From NCBI GenBank assembly GCA_900116395.1, contig FPAN01000008.1, positions 62,001 through 126,000 on the forward strand: a stretch of 64,000 bases of DNA. Reading direction: 5' to 3'. The stretch comes from Lachnospiraceae bacterium XBD2001 (GTDB lineage Bacteria > Bacillota > Clostridia > Lachnospirales > Lachnospiraceae). Below, one piece after another: positions 9,058-18,235 of the stretch (positions are counted from its first letter, which is position 1; each line of letters begins with the position of its first letter). The notes under the pieces are model-generated. The model saw only the letters and a program-made list of their open reading frames with translations. It searched no databases and was not told the DNA's origin. Both the position numbers and the translations under genes were made by a program.

Positions 9058-9086
9058 TTGCATTTTTCGCAAGACCGTCATATAAT
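9058..9086 (+). promoter_or_regulatory. Promoter of the nuclease gene
   Basis: -35 TTGCAT (9058-9063), 17-base spacer, -10 TATAAT (9081-9086). About 92 bases of leader separate it from the start codon. Confidence 0.75.
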
Positions 9087-9093
9087 AGCAAAA

Positions 9094-9129
9094 GATTTCG
9101 CAAGAAATCATCTGAACGGACGCAAGTCC
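9094..9129 (+). other. Structured leader with two GCAA-loop hairpins
   Basis: Just after the promoter lie GATTTC-GCAA-GAAATC (9094-9109) and GGAC-GCAA-GTCC (9118-9129). Both close with the same GNRA tetraloop and are each followed by CATCTGAA. They may be an RNA-protein binding site or a processing signal; this is inferred from sequence only. Confidence 0.45.
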
Positions 9130-9178
9130 ATCTGAATTCACCGCACATCTCGTGCATGATTCACAGAAAGGAAACACA

Positions 9179-9997
9179 ATGAATAAAGAGTTAGATGCTC
9201 TGATTCTGCGCAAAAACGCTCTAGAGGCTGAGCTGTCGCGTATTATCAAGGAGCAAAAGAAAGAACCGGAAGGCTCACTTCAAGTCCGCGGTGGGCGAAA
9301 GAATTATCGTTATTTTCACATTACAAGCAAGCAATCTAAAGTTACAAGAACCTACATACGAAAAGAGAACCACAATCTTGCACAGCTTCTGGCATTGAAG
9401 CGCTACAATAGGTTGCGAAGCAGGGAAATCCAATCCGAATTAAAGTACTTATCCGAGTTAATTGCACAAAAAGAAAAGCAAGTTATCACATCTAATAGTC
9501 TACTCTACGATACTCCGGGTTATAACGAGCTATTATTACCGGTACTTTTTCCACAAAACAAAAAGACAAAAGAATGGTTAGCAGCAACATACGAATCAAA
9601 TCAAAATTACCCAGAAGCATTGCGCTACAAGACTCGCAGTGGGATTATGGTTCGCTCCAAATCTGAGGTCTTCATCGCGAACTGCTTATATGAACATGGG
9701 ATTCCGTTTCGGTATGAGTGCGGGTTAGAGCTCGGCGAACGGACATTTTACCCGGATTTCACCATCTATCTGGCTAAGCAGAATCGTGAGATTATATGGG
9801 AGCATTTCGGGCTGATAGAGAATGAGGACTACCGGGAAAACATGTTTTCAAAGGTTCGCCGTTATATGGCGCATGGATACGTGCCGGGACATTCGATGAT
9901 CTGTACTTATGAGAGTAACATGCATCCTATCACAGAAGAATATCTGAAAAAAGTGTTGAACGCATTCCTGCTGGATGCTTCCGTTGGGTGGCAATAG
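9179..9997 (+). CDS. PD-(D/E)XK-like nuclease with coiled N-terminal module
   Basis: 272 residues from the ATG at 9179, chosen over an earlier in-frame ATG at 9152 because AGAAAGGA sits at the right distance. Residues 1-100 are helical and basic with a short strand-rich insert (RKNYRYFHI...TRTYIRK). The C-terminal half has restriction-endonuclease-fold signatures: SKSE (E about 161), TFYPDF (D about 191) and REIIWEHFG (E about 207). Role inferred: DNA or RNA cleavage; target unknown. The last five codons and the stop lie inside the first unit of the hairpin array (GGGTGGCAATAG), so the repeat supplies the protein's end. Related genes are common in Lachnospiraceae. Confidence 0.75.
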   Translation: MNKELDALILRKNALEAELSRIIKEQKKEPEGSLQVRGGRKNYRYFHITSKQSKVTRTYIRKENHNLAQLLALKRYNRLRSREIQSELKYLSELIAQKEKQVITSNSLLYDTPGYNELLLPVLFPQNKKTKEWLAATYESNQNYPEALRYKTRSGIMVRSKSEVFIANCLYEHGIPFRYECGLELGERTFYPDFTIYLAKQNREIIWEHFGLIENEDYRENMFSKVRRYMAHGYVPGHSMICTYESNMHPITEEYLKKVLNAFLLDASVGWQ

Positions 9998-10596
9998 ATT
10001 GAATATCGCCGCGTTTTAGCACCCACCACGCACCACCAGCCCATCGCCGCAATGCCCTTTGGGTGCTAAACGCGGAGCGTATCGTATGTTTTGGCACCCA
10101 GCACCCCACAAGCGACCAAGGGCAACCGACGCCTTGGGTGCCAAAAGGCATATTCTTCCTGATTATTACCACCCACCGACACACCGCAGCCCGGGCGGAA
10201 CTCTTCCAGTGGGTGCTAATAGCTATAATATCGCCGCGTTTTAGCACCCACCGCACACTACCAGCCCATCGCCGCATTGCCTTTTGGGTGCTAAACGCGG
10301 AGCGTATCATACGTTTTGGCACCCAGCAGCCATCAAGCGACAACCGGCATCTAACGTCCTGGGTGCCAAAAGGCATATTCTTTCTGATTATTACCACCCA
10401 CCGACACACCGCAGCCCGGGCGGAACTCTTCCAGTGGGTGCTAATAGCTATAATATCGCCGCGTTTTAGCACCCAGCGCACACCACCAGCTCATCGCCAC
10501 AGCGCTCCTTGGGTGCAAAACGCGGAGCGTATCGTACGTTTTGGCACCCAGCAGCCATCAAGCGACCAAGTACAACCGACGCCCTGGGTGCCAAAA
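9983..10596 (+). repeat. Tandem array of hairpin repeats, 225-base unit
   Basis: Three hairpin types recur in order. A has arms CCGCGTTTTAGCACCCA / TGGGTGCTAAACGCGG (10009-10075, 10234-10300, 10459-10525). B has TTTTGGCACCCA / TGGGTGCCAAAA (10089-10146, 10314-10371, 10539-10596). C has ACCACCCAC / GTGGGTGCT (10168-10217, 10393-10442). Units repeat every 225 bases, 2.7 copies, with the loops better diverged than the arms. All arms share the core GCACCCA/TGGGTGC. The array fills the gap 9998-10617 and contains no credible gene; the open frames crossing it arise from the repetition. Confidence 0.9.
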
Positions 10597-10617
10597 GGCA
10601 CCCCCTCCCCCACACAA

Positions 10618-10644
10618 AAGCCCCCGGCACACGGCCGGGGGCTT
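10618..10644 (-). terminator. Rho-independent terminator of the GH3 gene
   Basis: Minus strand: AAGCCCCCGGC, loop, GCCGGGGGCTT then TTGTG. It starts 9 bases past the stop codon at 10653. Confidence 0.8.
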
Positions 10645-10652
10645 CCATCACA

Positions 10653-13133
10653 CTAATCCAACTTCACAATCATCTCTAACACGCGCTTCGCGCTGACGCG
10701 GATCGCGTCCTCGCTGACTGCGCCCATCTCCAGGGCTTTGGCTACGCGATCCGGGAAGCCGCAAGCCATCTTAATATCGTTGCCGGCTGCCACTTCCTTG
10801 TAGTGCTCGCCGCGGGTCCACCAGTCGGAGGTCACCATACCGTCATAGTTCCACTCCTCCCGAAGGATTCCGGTCAGAAGCTCGCGATTCTCAGACACCC
10901 GGAAGCCGTTCAGGGCATTGTAGGAAGACATAATGGTCCACGGCTTCGCCTCCCGTACAATCATCTCGAACTGCTTGAGATAAATCTCACGCAGCGCACG
11001 CTCGGACACGCGGGAATCACTGTGCTTACGATTGGTCTCCTTGTTATTGGCAGCGAAATGCTTCACGCTGCAAGCCACATTATTGGACTGGATGCCGCGC
11101 ACCATGGCAGCACCAATCTTACCGGTAAGGAACGGATCCTCGGAGTAATACTCGAAGTTACGTCCGCACATTGGGTTGCGATGAATATTCACCGCCGGCG
11201 TCAGCCAAATCTGGAGATTGTTCTCCTTCAGCTCCTCGCCGCCGGCGCGTCCCACACGGTCAATCAACTCCTCATTCCAGGTAGATGCCAACAGCGTCGC
11301 GCAAGGCCAGGCCGTCGTGGCAACGCCACAGTCCTCATGGATACGCACGCCGGCCGGGCCGTCTGCGGTCTCCGCGGTAGGAACCCCGTACTCCGGCAGA
11401 TTGCCCATACCCCAGGTATTGGACACGCCCTTGTTCGGCTGGCCGCCGGTTAAGTGAATCAGCTCTTCCATAGAAAGCTGCGCCACGAACTCCTCCATGG
11501 TCATCTTACCTTCCACCACATCAGCCAGCGGACGAACGCCCTCCTTGTAAGGATTCATCAAAGAATGCATACCGCGGCCGCGCTCGATTGGCTCCAACGC
11601 CTCTTCCGTTCCGGCTTCCATCTTCTCGAAGACGCAAACATTCAAATCCCGCTCTTCGCCCTGTGGCAACAGCTCGAAGGAGCCATCCGCCAACATGCGC
11701 TTGTCCAGTGAAACCGGTGCGCAGCGATGCTCCAACTGCCATAGCACGGTATCCTCTTCCACGTGATACAGCGCATCCAATTCCACAGTATCCCGAACAG
11801 AGCCGCCCAGGTAGAAGCGATAATCGCCAGCCTCTAACACATAAGCCGCTTCCGCAACCTTGCCCATATCATCATAGGAAGCAAAGGTGTACGGATCCAC
11901 CGTCAATTCCACCCGCTGGGTCTCGCCGGGCTGTAACTCTCTGGTCTTGGCAAAAGCCACCAGGCTGCGGCTTGCCTTACCAAGCTTGCCCTGCGGGGCC
12001 TCTGCAAAAAGAGCAACCACTTCCTTGCCGGCGCGGTTCCCCACATTGGTCACCTCCACCTCGAAGCAAAGCGGCGCCAACACGCCAACACCCACGCGTC
12101 CAGCCGCATCTTTGCTGCCGAAATCACCGGCTTTAACAGCTTCTCCTTCTGTCATATCCAAGAACTTCTTCTCGAAGGAGGTATAAGACAGACCGTGTCC
12201 AAACGGGTACACCACCTTCTCGGCCGCACCCGGAATCGTCTCGAAATAACGATATCCCACATAGATATCCTCATGGTAGTTCACATATTGGAAAGACTCA
12301 TGGAAGCCTTCCGTAGACGGATAATCCTCCAAGTCCCCGGCAAAAGTATCCGGCAACTTACCGCAAGGATTGCCATCGCCAAACAACAGCTCCGCCGCAG
12401 CCACGCCGCCTTCCATGCCGCCCTGCCAAGCGTACAGGCAGGCACCGATGCCGTCGTTCTCCCGAATCCAGCGGGTATCCAACATACCGCCCACATTCAC
12501 AACCACAACAACCTTCGCGAAGGTCTTCACAGCCTGTGCCACCAGCGCCTTCTCCTCTTTGGTCAGATAGAAATCCCCCTCCGGAAAAATCTTCGCAGCT
12601 TCCTTCGGCAGAGAAGTCTCATGCGGCCAAGGATTGAACTCCTCGTTGCACTCTACATCGGAACGGTCCCAGCCTTCCCCGGAGAAACGGGAAATGCTGA
12701 CAATGGCCGTATCCGTAAAAGCAGCCGCCTGGGCCAACAACTCCTCACTTAGCGCCGGCTCTGCAATCATGCCCGGAACCGCACCCTTGGCATAGGAACG
12801 CTCCACATACTCCCGATAGAACTTGGCCACCTGCTCGCACACCGATACCCCAAGCCCGGTCACACCTTCATACAAGTTGCGGACATAAGCACAGTACACA
12901 TCGCCGCTTCCGCCGCCGCCCTTCACATAATCGAAGGTACCCTTGCCAAGCAGGGCCACACCCTTGTTCTTCGCCAGAGGCAACACGCCGTTATTCTTCA
13001 GAAGCACCATACCCTCTTTGGCCGCTTCCTTGGACAGTGCAATGTGCGCTGCACTTCCGGTTACATAACCATCCTCGTACAACGGGCGGTTTGGTTGGTA
13101 ATTCATTCTCGTCCACTTCTTCATGTTATTCAC
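10653..13133 (-). CDS. GH3 beta-glucosidase, domain-permuted
   Basis: 826 residues from a GTG at 13133 that has AAGGGA 7 bases upstream; an ATG at 13124 is the alternative. The usual GH3 order is reversed. The alpha/beta sandwich comes first (LSKEAAKEGMVLLKNNGVLPL) and a fibronectin-like segment follows (EVEVTNVGNRAGKEVVALF). The catalytic barrel comes last (TAETADGPAGVR, CSVKHFAANNKETNR, VTSDWW). The nucleophile is the Asp of VTSDWW near residue 770. This permuted layout is known from Ruminococcus-type beta-glucosidases. No signal peptide, so it acts in the cytoplasm on imported glucosides. It is the last gene of the solute-binding/kinase/regulator unit. Confidence 0.9.
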   Translation of the reverse strand: MNNMKKWTRMNYQPNRPLYEDGYVTGSAAHIALSKEAAKEGMVLLKNNGVLPLAKNKGVALLGKGTFDYVKGGGGSGDVYCAYVRNLYEGVTGLGVSVCEQVAKFYREYVERSYAKGAVPGMIAEPALSEELLAQAAAFTDTAIVSISRFSGEGWDRSDVECNEEFNPWPHETSLPKEAAKIFPEGDFYLTKEEKALVAQAVKTFAKVVVVVNVGGMLDTRWIRENDGIGACLYAWQGGMEGGVAAAELLFGDGNPCGKLPDTFAGDLEDYPSTEGFHESFQYVNYHEDIYVGYRYFETIPGAAEKVVYPFGHGLSYTSFEKKFLDMTEGEAVKAGDFGSKDAAGRVGVGVLAPLCFEVEVTNVGNRAGKEVVALFAEAPQGKLGKASRSLVAFAKTRELQPGETQRVELTVDPYTFASYDDMGKVAEAAYVLEAGDYRFYLGGSVRDTVELDALYHVEEDTVLWQLEHRCAPVSLDKRMLADGSFELLPQGEERDLNVCVFEKMEAGTEEALEPIERGRGMHSLMNPYKEGVRPLADVVEGKMTMEEFVAQLSMEELIHLTGGQPNKGVSNTWGMGNLPEYGVPTAETADGPAGVRIHEDCGVATTAWPCATLLASTWNEELIDRVGRAGGEELKENNLQIWLTPAVNIHRNPMCGRNFEYYSEDPFLTGKIGAAMVRGIQSNNVACSVKHFAANNKETNRKHSDSRVSERALREIYLKQFEMIVREAKPWTIMSSYNALNGFRVSENRELLTGILREEWNYDGMVTSDWWTRGEHYKEVAAGNDIKMACGFPDRVAKALEMGAVSEDAIRVSAKRVLEMIVKLD

Positions 13134-13196
13134 GCTCAATTCCCTTCTTTTACAATCTTCCCGCCGCCCTGCGGCAGGCACTATCATCCCGGCATA

Positions 13197-14696
13197 TCAA
13201 TGCCGCATATTCTTCCGATATTCTCCCGGAGAAACACCCATCAACGACTTGAAGGTCTTCATGAAATGCTTCTCGTTCTCGTATCCCACGCAGGTGGAAA
13301 TCTCCACAATCTTCATATCCGTCTCCGTCAGCAGCTTCTTGGCTTCGTTCATGCGAATCATCTTCAAATAATTCACGAAGCTGTAACCCGTATGCTGCTT
13401 GAAGGAATAGGAGAAAAAAGAATAGTTCATGGACACGTAGTTACTTACCACCGCCATGTTCAAATCACTACTGTAATTCTCCCGAATATACTGCTCCGCA
13501 GTCAGAAGCTTCTGGGTAATGCCGTTGTCTTCCATCCGGGCACCCAGACGCTGGCTTACATCCACCAGCCACTCCATAATGGAATCCTGGTACTCCTGTA
13601 AGCTGTCAAAAGCCATGGGATTCATGCACTGACGAATCATCTCCTCGTCCCCCCGCTCGATGGTCTCCTTGTAAATAGAAGAAATCTCACCGAAGGACTG
13701 CTGCATCTCATAGGTAAACTCATTGGTTGCCAGATGCATATCCGCCGTTGCCCGAAACAGCGCGCCCCACAGACGAATCACTTCATCCGTATGACCGGCC
13801 CCAAGGACCTGAATCCGCTTGGTGCGATTCTCGCTGGTCAGAAGCTCTCTGGCCTTCTGTCGCATAGCTTCCGGAACCTTAGACGATAGCTCCTCCTCAT
13901 AGGAAGAAGCACTGCCTAAGGCAAACGCCCGCTCTCTGGCCTCTAAGCACTCCCGGAAGGCTTCGTCCATCTCTTCTAAGCCCTGATGCACCCCGGAGAT
14001 GCCCACACAGCAATCGTAAAAAGCACCGCCACGCAAGGATTCCGTCTCTTCCTCCGGCGCGATCAATAGCTGTCCTTCCTCCAAATCCGACAGGAAAATC
14101 CGGCCACTGCCATCGCAAGCGCCCTCCCGAAGCCCCAACAGCTCATCATCTAAAAGCACCCGGTCTCCGCAGAGGAACAACCGATAAGCCCCCACATGGA
14201 AAAACGGCGCATTCTTCTTGATTAGAATCTCCCGCTCGGACGGCTTCAATTCCTTATCCCGAAGCAAGGCCTTCAGCTGGTAAGTGCTTAAGCTCTTATT
14301 CTCTTCTTCGCTTTGCTTGGAGCGAGCCAACTCCTCATCCAACTTCAAGAGGATGTCCCGGATTTTCTCACGCTCCACCGGCTTCAAGAGATACTCTCTC
14401 ACGCCGTTTCGAAGCATCTCCACCGCATAGGAAAAATCGTCGTAACCACTAATGGCCACCATCAGCGGCGGATGATCCAGCTCGTGGACCCGACGGGCCA
14501 ATTCCAAGCCGTCCATGCCCTGCATGCGGATGTCCGTAAACATCACGTCCACCGGCTGACGACCGAGAATCTCCAAGGCCTCTTCGCCGTTGGCACACTC
14601 TAGGATTTCCTCAATAGGAACCTCGCTGCGCTTGGCCATGACGTGAATTCCCTGGCGGATTAACTTCTCATCTTCCACAATCAATAATGTCTTCAT
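13197..14696 (-). CDS. AraC-type response regulator (YesN-like)
   Basis: 499 residues. The receiver domain (1-125) has phospho-acceptor D55 in FTDIRMQG and the conserved Lys in YLLKP. A long linker domain follows, and the C-terminus (about 400-499) carries two AraC helix-turn-helix motifs, with MAVVSNYVSMNYSFFSYSFK and the signature ending VGYENEKHFMKTFK...GVSPGEYRK. It should bind DNA upstream of the sugar genes when phosphorylated by the kinase encoded 13 bases upstream. Candidate target sites with a shared 17-base motif are at 21580-21596 and 28758-28774. Confidence 0.93.
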   Translation of the reverse strand: MKTLLIVEDEKLIRQGIHVMAKRSEVPIEEILECANGEEALEILGRQPVDVMFTDIRMQGMDGLELARRVHELDHPPLMVAISGYDDFSYAVEMLRNGVREYLLKPVEREKIRDILLKLDEELARSKQSEEENKSLSTYQLKALLRDKELKPSEREILIKKNAPFFHVGAYRLFLCGDRVLLDDELLGLREGACDGSGRIFLSDLEEGQLLIAPEEETESLRGGAFYDCCVGISGVHQGLEEMDEAFRECLEARERAFALGSASSYEEELSSKVPEAMRQKARELLTSENRTKRIQVLGAGHTDEVIRLWGALFRATADMHLATNEFTYEMQQSFGEISSIYKETIERGDEEMIRQCMNPMAFDSLQEYQDSIMEWLVDVSQRLGARMEDNGITQKLLTAEQYIRENYSSDLNMAVVSNYVSMNYSFFSYSFKQHTGYSFVNYLKMIRMNEAKKLLTETDMKIVEISTCVGYENEKHFMKTFKSLMGVSPGEYRKNMRH

Positions 14697-14709
14697 ATCA
14701 TTACCTACA

Positions 14710-16530
14710 CTAATTTGTAATACTCTTCCGCTCCGAAATCATGCGGGGCATGTTCAGAGACACCTTGGTATACTTTGCTTCTTCCGAGTAGACTTCCACA
14801 CCGTATTCCTTGCCAAAAGACAACTGAATCCGGTCTTCTACGTTCTTCAAGCCAATGCCGTGGCCCTTGGAGGAACCGCCTTCCGGCTGAACCTTGCCAT
14901 GGATGGTTTCCCGCAAGCGGTCTAACTGTTCCTTGTTCATGCCACGACCGGCATCGGTAATCTCAATCTGGAAGGCACCGTTTAACTCCCGGGCCTTAAT
15001 ATAAATCGTAGTATCCGTGGCCACCGGCTCAATGCCGTGCAGTACTGCATTCTCCACTACCGGCTGCAGGGACATCTTGGGGATTTCCTGGTCGTAGAGC
15101 TCCTGTGGGATATCAATGGAGAGAATCACCTCGAAGTCATATCGCAGATTCATCAGCAGCACATAGTTGCGAATGTATTCCACCTCTTCCGCAAGGCTGA
15201 CATTGCCGGAAATCCAGCGCATGCTGTATCGAAGCAGCTTGCCAAGGGAGGTGATGGCATCGGCGATTTCGTACTTCTCGTCAATCTCCGCCATCATCTT
15301 GATGGACTCTAAAACGTTGTAAATAAAATGGGCATTGATCTGGTTCTGCAGGGTGCGAATCTCGGAGTTTTTCACCAAGACCTCACGCTGAATGTTGGAC
15401 TTCATCAACGCCTGGATGCGGTCCAACATCTTATTGAGCTGGGTTCCAAGCTCTCCCATCTCGTCGGTGCCGTGATCGTCCACCCGCACATTCAAGTCGC
15501 CCTTCTGGACTCTGTGAATGCCATCCAAGATGGAATAGAACTGACGCAACATGGTCCGCACAATCCGGTCAATTCCAATGGCGGAGACAAACAGCATGAA
15601 TGCCGCAACCATGACAAAAATCATCCGCCGTCTCGCGATGTTGCCCATATCCTCCGAGATATCCTGAACATCGTAGAGGGTTCCCCCCACACTCTTTAGG
15701 GACTGTACGGCTACGGTGTAGTAACGCTTGCCTTCCCGGATAAAATAGATATCGCCGTTCTCGTTGGAAGCAACCGCTTCTACCCCATCCAATTTCTGAA
15801 GTAACTCCGCCGGCGCATAATCCATATGTTCACTGACATGGAAGGTCCCATCTTCAGTGACATAGAAGCTGCTCTCTCCCTCCAAGTCCTCATAGAGCGA
15901 TGGAAACAGGGTCTTCATCCGCACCGCCGCCTCAATATAGCCTGTGGTTCCCCGGTCGTAATCCTTCACTACCGTAACCAAGGAGGCAATCTCGTCATCC
16001 TGGTTGGTAATCAGAGAAGAAAACAGCTGGTCATAATATCCGAAATGCCATCCCTCCACACTCTCGGTTCCATACCAGTCCAGGTTCTTCATACGGGAAG
16101 CATTGTAGAGCACCGGCATCATCTCCTGGACATCATCCGTCACGGAGAACACCCGCACTCCGTAGAGAAGCGGGTTGTTGTTCACCAGTCGCTCCAGCTC
16201 CGCCACATCCGACTTGTAGAAGCTTAACATGTTCCGGACATTGGTTTCTTCCCCATCGTAGGCTTCGTTCAGGATGCCCTGCAGCCCTTCATGGGTTAGG
16301 AAAAATCGGGTGGACATGTTAATGGAATCCACGTCCGTCGCTATCTGGTCACTCTCCCGGTTCATCTTGTACAGCATGTAATTCTTGCTGTCCTTGATCA
16401 CATCCTGCTCTAGGTTATAGAACAGCACCCCGGAGAATACCGCAATCGGCAAGAAGGTAAACACCAGAATGACGATGGTAATCTTCGTATTCAGTTTTAA
16501 CCGTGCTAACCTTTTTACCAGTTTCTTCAT
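14710..16530 (-). CDS. Sensor histidine kinase (YesM-like)
   Basis: 606 residues. One membrane helix near residues 17-38 and another near 305-325 enclose an extracellular sensor region of about 260 residues. A HAMP segment follows (VQKGDLNVRVDDHGTDEMGELG), then the His-kinase domain of the LytS/YesM type with phospho-acceptor His at about 400 in NAHFIYNVLESIK. The HATPase domain has VVENAVLHGIE and GHGIGLKNVEDR. It starts 2 bases before the upstream solute-binding gene ends its frame region, so the genes are tightly coupled. Role: senses a sugar, probably with the partner binding protein, and phosphorylates the AraC-type regulator. Confidence 0.92.
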   Translation of the reverse strand: MKKLVKRLARLKLNTKITIVILVFTFLPIAVFSGVLFYNLEQDVIKDSKNYMLYKMNRESDQIATDVDSINMSTRFFLTHEGLQGILNEAYDGEETNVRNMLSFYKSDVAELERLVNNNPLLYGVRVFSVTDDVQEMMPVLYNASRMKNLDWYGTESVEGWHFGYYDQLFSSLITNQDDEIASLVTVVKDYDRGTTGYIEAAVRMKTLFPSLYEDLEGESSFYVTEDGTFHVSEHMDYAPAELLQKLDGVEAVASNENGDIYFIREGKRYYTVAVQSLKSVGGTLYDVQDISEDMGNIARRRMIFVMVAAFMLFVSAIGIDRIVRTMLRQFYSILDGIHRVQKGDLNVRVDDHGTDEMGELGTQLNKMLDRIQALMKSNIQREVLVKNSEIRTLQNQINAHFIYNVLESIKMMAEIDEKYEIADAITSLGKLLRYSMRWISGNVSLAEEVEYIRNYVLLMNLRYDFEVILSIDIPQELYDQEIPKMSLQPVVENAVLHGIEPVATDTTIYIKARELNGAFQIEITDAGRGMNKEQLDRLRETIHGKVQPEGGSSKGHGIGLKNVEDRIQLSFGKEYGVEVYSEEAKYTKVSLNMPRMISERKSITN

Positions 16531-16532
16531 AA

Positions 16533-18119
16533 CTATTCGATATGCAATCGCTCCTTATTTTGATTCATTTGTCGGGTCATCTCATCCATAAGAATCTCCC
16601 AGCCCATATTGTCACGCTCCGTCACATACGCATCCACAAGCGCATCGAACTCCTCATCGGAATCCGCCAAAAGTAGCTGTGGCAGGTACGTGCCCCACAG
16701 CTCTCTGCAATTGGAGTAAATCCGTCCTAAGTTGGAATCCTCCTGGATGGAAGAATCGTACTGTCCCGTGTAGGCTACGTACGGGTACGTCCACTCTTCC
16801 AACTGCTTCATCGGTTCCACCGACTCCGGCTTCCACTGGGCCTGGCTGGTTAAGCTCTGGAGCATCCAGTAGGTAAAATCCGCGCCGTACTTGGCATCGT
16901 AGGCTTCCCGGTCCCGATTCAGAAGATCCCGAATCTCGGGCTTCAATACCGGAACGCCGTCCACCATATCATAGGTCTCCCCCTCAACTCCCAGATACAC
17001 CAGCTTCTGGCCATGCTCGCTCATCAGATAGTCGATGAACTGAATGGCACGCTCCGGGTCCTTACAGTTCTTGGAGATTAGGGTCAGGGTCCATCCGGAA
17101 ATACCGTTTACCGGCAGCACCGGGTCGTCTCCATTGGAATTCCTTGGTCCGTCCACTGCAATGTAGATCTTCTCCGGATCCTTCTCGTAAAGAATCTTCT
17201 CCTGGTCCGCCATGTCGGTGCGCTGGTACAGCATGCAAAAATACCGACCTTCCGCAATTTTCTCACTGGTCTGGGTCCGCTGGTCCACGAAGACATCATC
17301 GGAGATGTAGCCTTCCTGGCACAGCTTCCGGAACATCTTCAACCAACGCAAGTACTCCGGATCCGTGTTACGATCGATTTTGCGGCCGTCCTTCTCGAAG
17401 GGAACTGCCAGAAAATGCTGCAGATACTGGTCAAAAGACACGCAGCCGTCCTCATTGAATTCATGGGCCCCGATGGGAATCATGGGCTTGCCGTCCACTT
17501 CCGGGAACATTTCCTTGGCCGCTACAATGGCGTCATGAAAGCCCTCCGGCGTTGACATATCCGGCGATCCGATGGCTTCATAGATATCCTTACGCACCAG
17601 GAAGGTCACGTTGGATGCAATGTTATCATATTTTTCCAAATCCTCCGGTGTTAGCGTGGAATTGGGATATCCGTAGATATTGCCATCACTTAAGGTATAC
17701 CAATCCCGCACCGTCTCATCCGTTACCTCATAGAAGGTTGGATCATACTCATCCGCCAACACATTCAGCGGATAGACCATGTTGCCGCTAACCATTTCCT
17801 GGAGCTGCGGCTCCCACCATCCGATGGTCACAATATCCGGCAGGGAGTCGGAATCAATCAGGGTATTTAGTTTGTTGGTCTCATTGCCCATGGGCGTGAT
17901 AAAATTCACCGAAACACCCGTCTCCTCCGTAATGGTTTTGGAGACCAGATTCTCGCCCCATCCCGTAGTAAACCAGGAATAATTCACATACCAGTCCAAG
18001 GTAATCGGCTCTTTTTCATCCTCTGCCGTCGCTTCCCCGGCCGGTGTACTTGGCGCACATCCCCCGAGGAGTCCAAGTCCCATAGTCATGGCCAAAAATA
18101 AAGAAAGTTTCCCCTTCAC
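16533..18119 (-). CDS. Extracellular solute-binding lipoprotein linked to the kinase
   Basis: 528 residues from the GTG at 18119, which has AGAGG 8 bases upstream; the ATG at 18125 has the same site only 2 bases away. The lipobox LGLLGGCAP marks a lipidated Cys, so the protein is tethered to the outer face of the membrane. The body matches family 1 sugar-binding proteins of about 500-550 residues. Since the transporter unit upstream has its own binding protein and this gene is coupled to the kinase gene instead, it may present sugar to the sensor rather than serve only transport. That role is inferred. Confidence 0.85.
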   Translation of the reverse strand: MKGKLSLFLAMTMGLGLLGGCAPSTPAGEATAEDEKEPITLDWYVNYSWFTTGWGENLVSKTITEETGVSVNFITPMGNETNKLNTLIDSDSLPDIVTIGWWEPQLQEMVSGNMVYPLNVLADEYDPTFYEVTDETVRDWYTLSDGNIYGYPNSTLTPEDLEKYDNIASNVTFLVRKDIYEAIGSPDMSTPEGFHDAIVAAKEMFPEVDGKPMIPIGAHEFNEDGCVSFDQYLQHFLAVPFEKDGRKIDRNTDPEYLRWLKMFRKLCQEGYISDDVFVDQRTQTSEKIAEGRYFCMLYQRTDMADQEKILYEKDPEKIYIAVDGPRNSNGDDPVLPVNGISGWTLTLISKNCKDPERAIQFIDYLMSEHGQKLVYLGVEGETYDMVDGVPVLKPEIRDLLNRDREAYDAKYGADFTYWMLQSLTSQAQWKPESVEPMKQLEEWTYPYVAYTGQYDSSIQEDSNLGRIYSNCRELWGTYLPQLLLADSDEEFDALVDAYVTERDNMGWEILMDEMTRQMNQNKERLHIE

Positions 18120-18173
18120 ACGCATTTCCTCTTTTTCTTCATGGTATTTGCCTGTAGCAAGTACCCTCATTTT

Positions 18174-18216
18174 ACACCAAAAAGCTGTTAGAGAGGAGAG
18201 CCTTCCAACAGCTTTT
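18174..18216 (-). terminator. Terminator after the permease gene, overlapping the next promoter region
   Basis: Minus strand: AAAAGCTGTT, 17-base loop, AACAGCTTTTT. It lies between the permease stop (18236) and the solute-binding gene at 18119. A weak relative of the candidate AraC site (ACTGAAAAAACATCG on minus) lies next to it at 18232-18218. Confidence 0.65.
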
Positions 18217-18235
18217 CGATGTTTTTTCAGTAGTT

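Noticed and set aside
9983..10596. CRISPR array
   Set aside because: The units are 225 bases with paired hairpins and no short regular repeat-spacer pattern, and no cas genes are nearby.
10059..10656. Several overlapping open frames on both strands across the hairpin array
   Set aside because: They are repeated translations of the 225-base unit without ribosome sites or recognisable domains.
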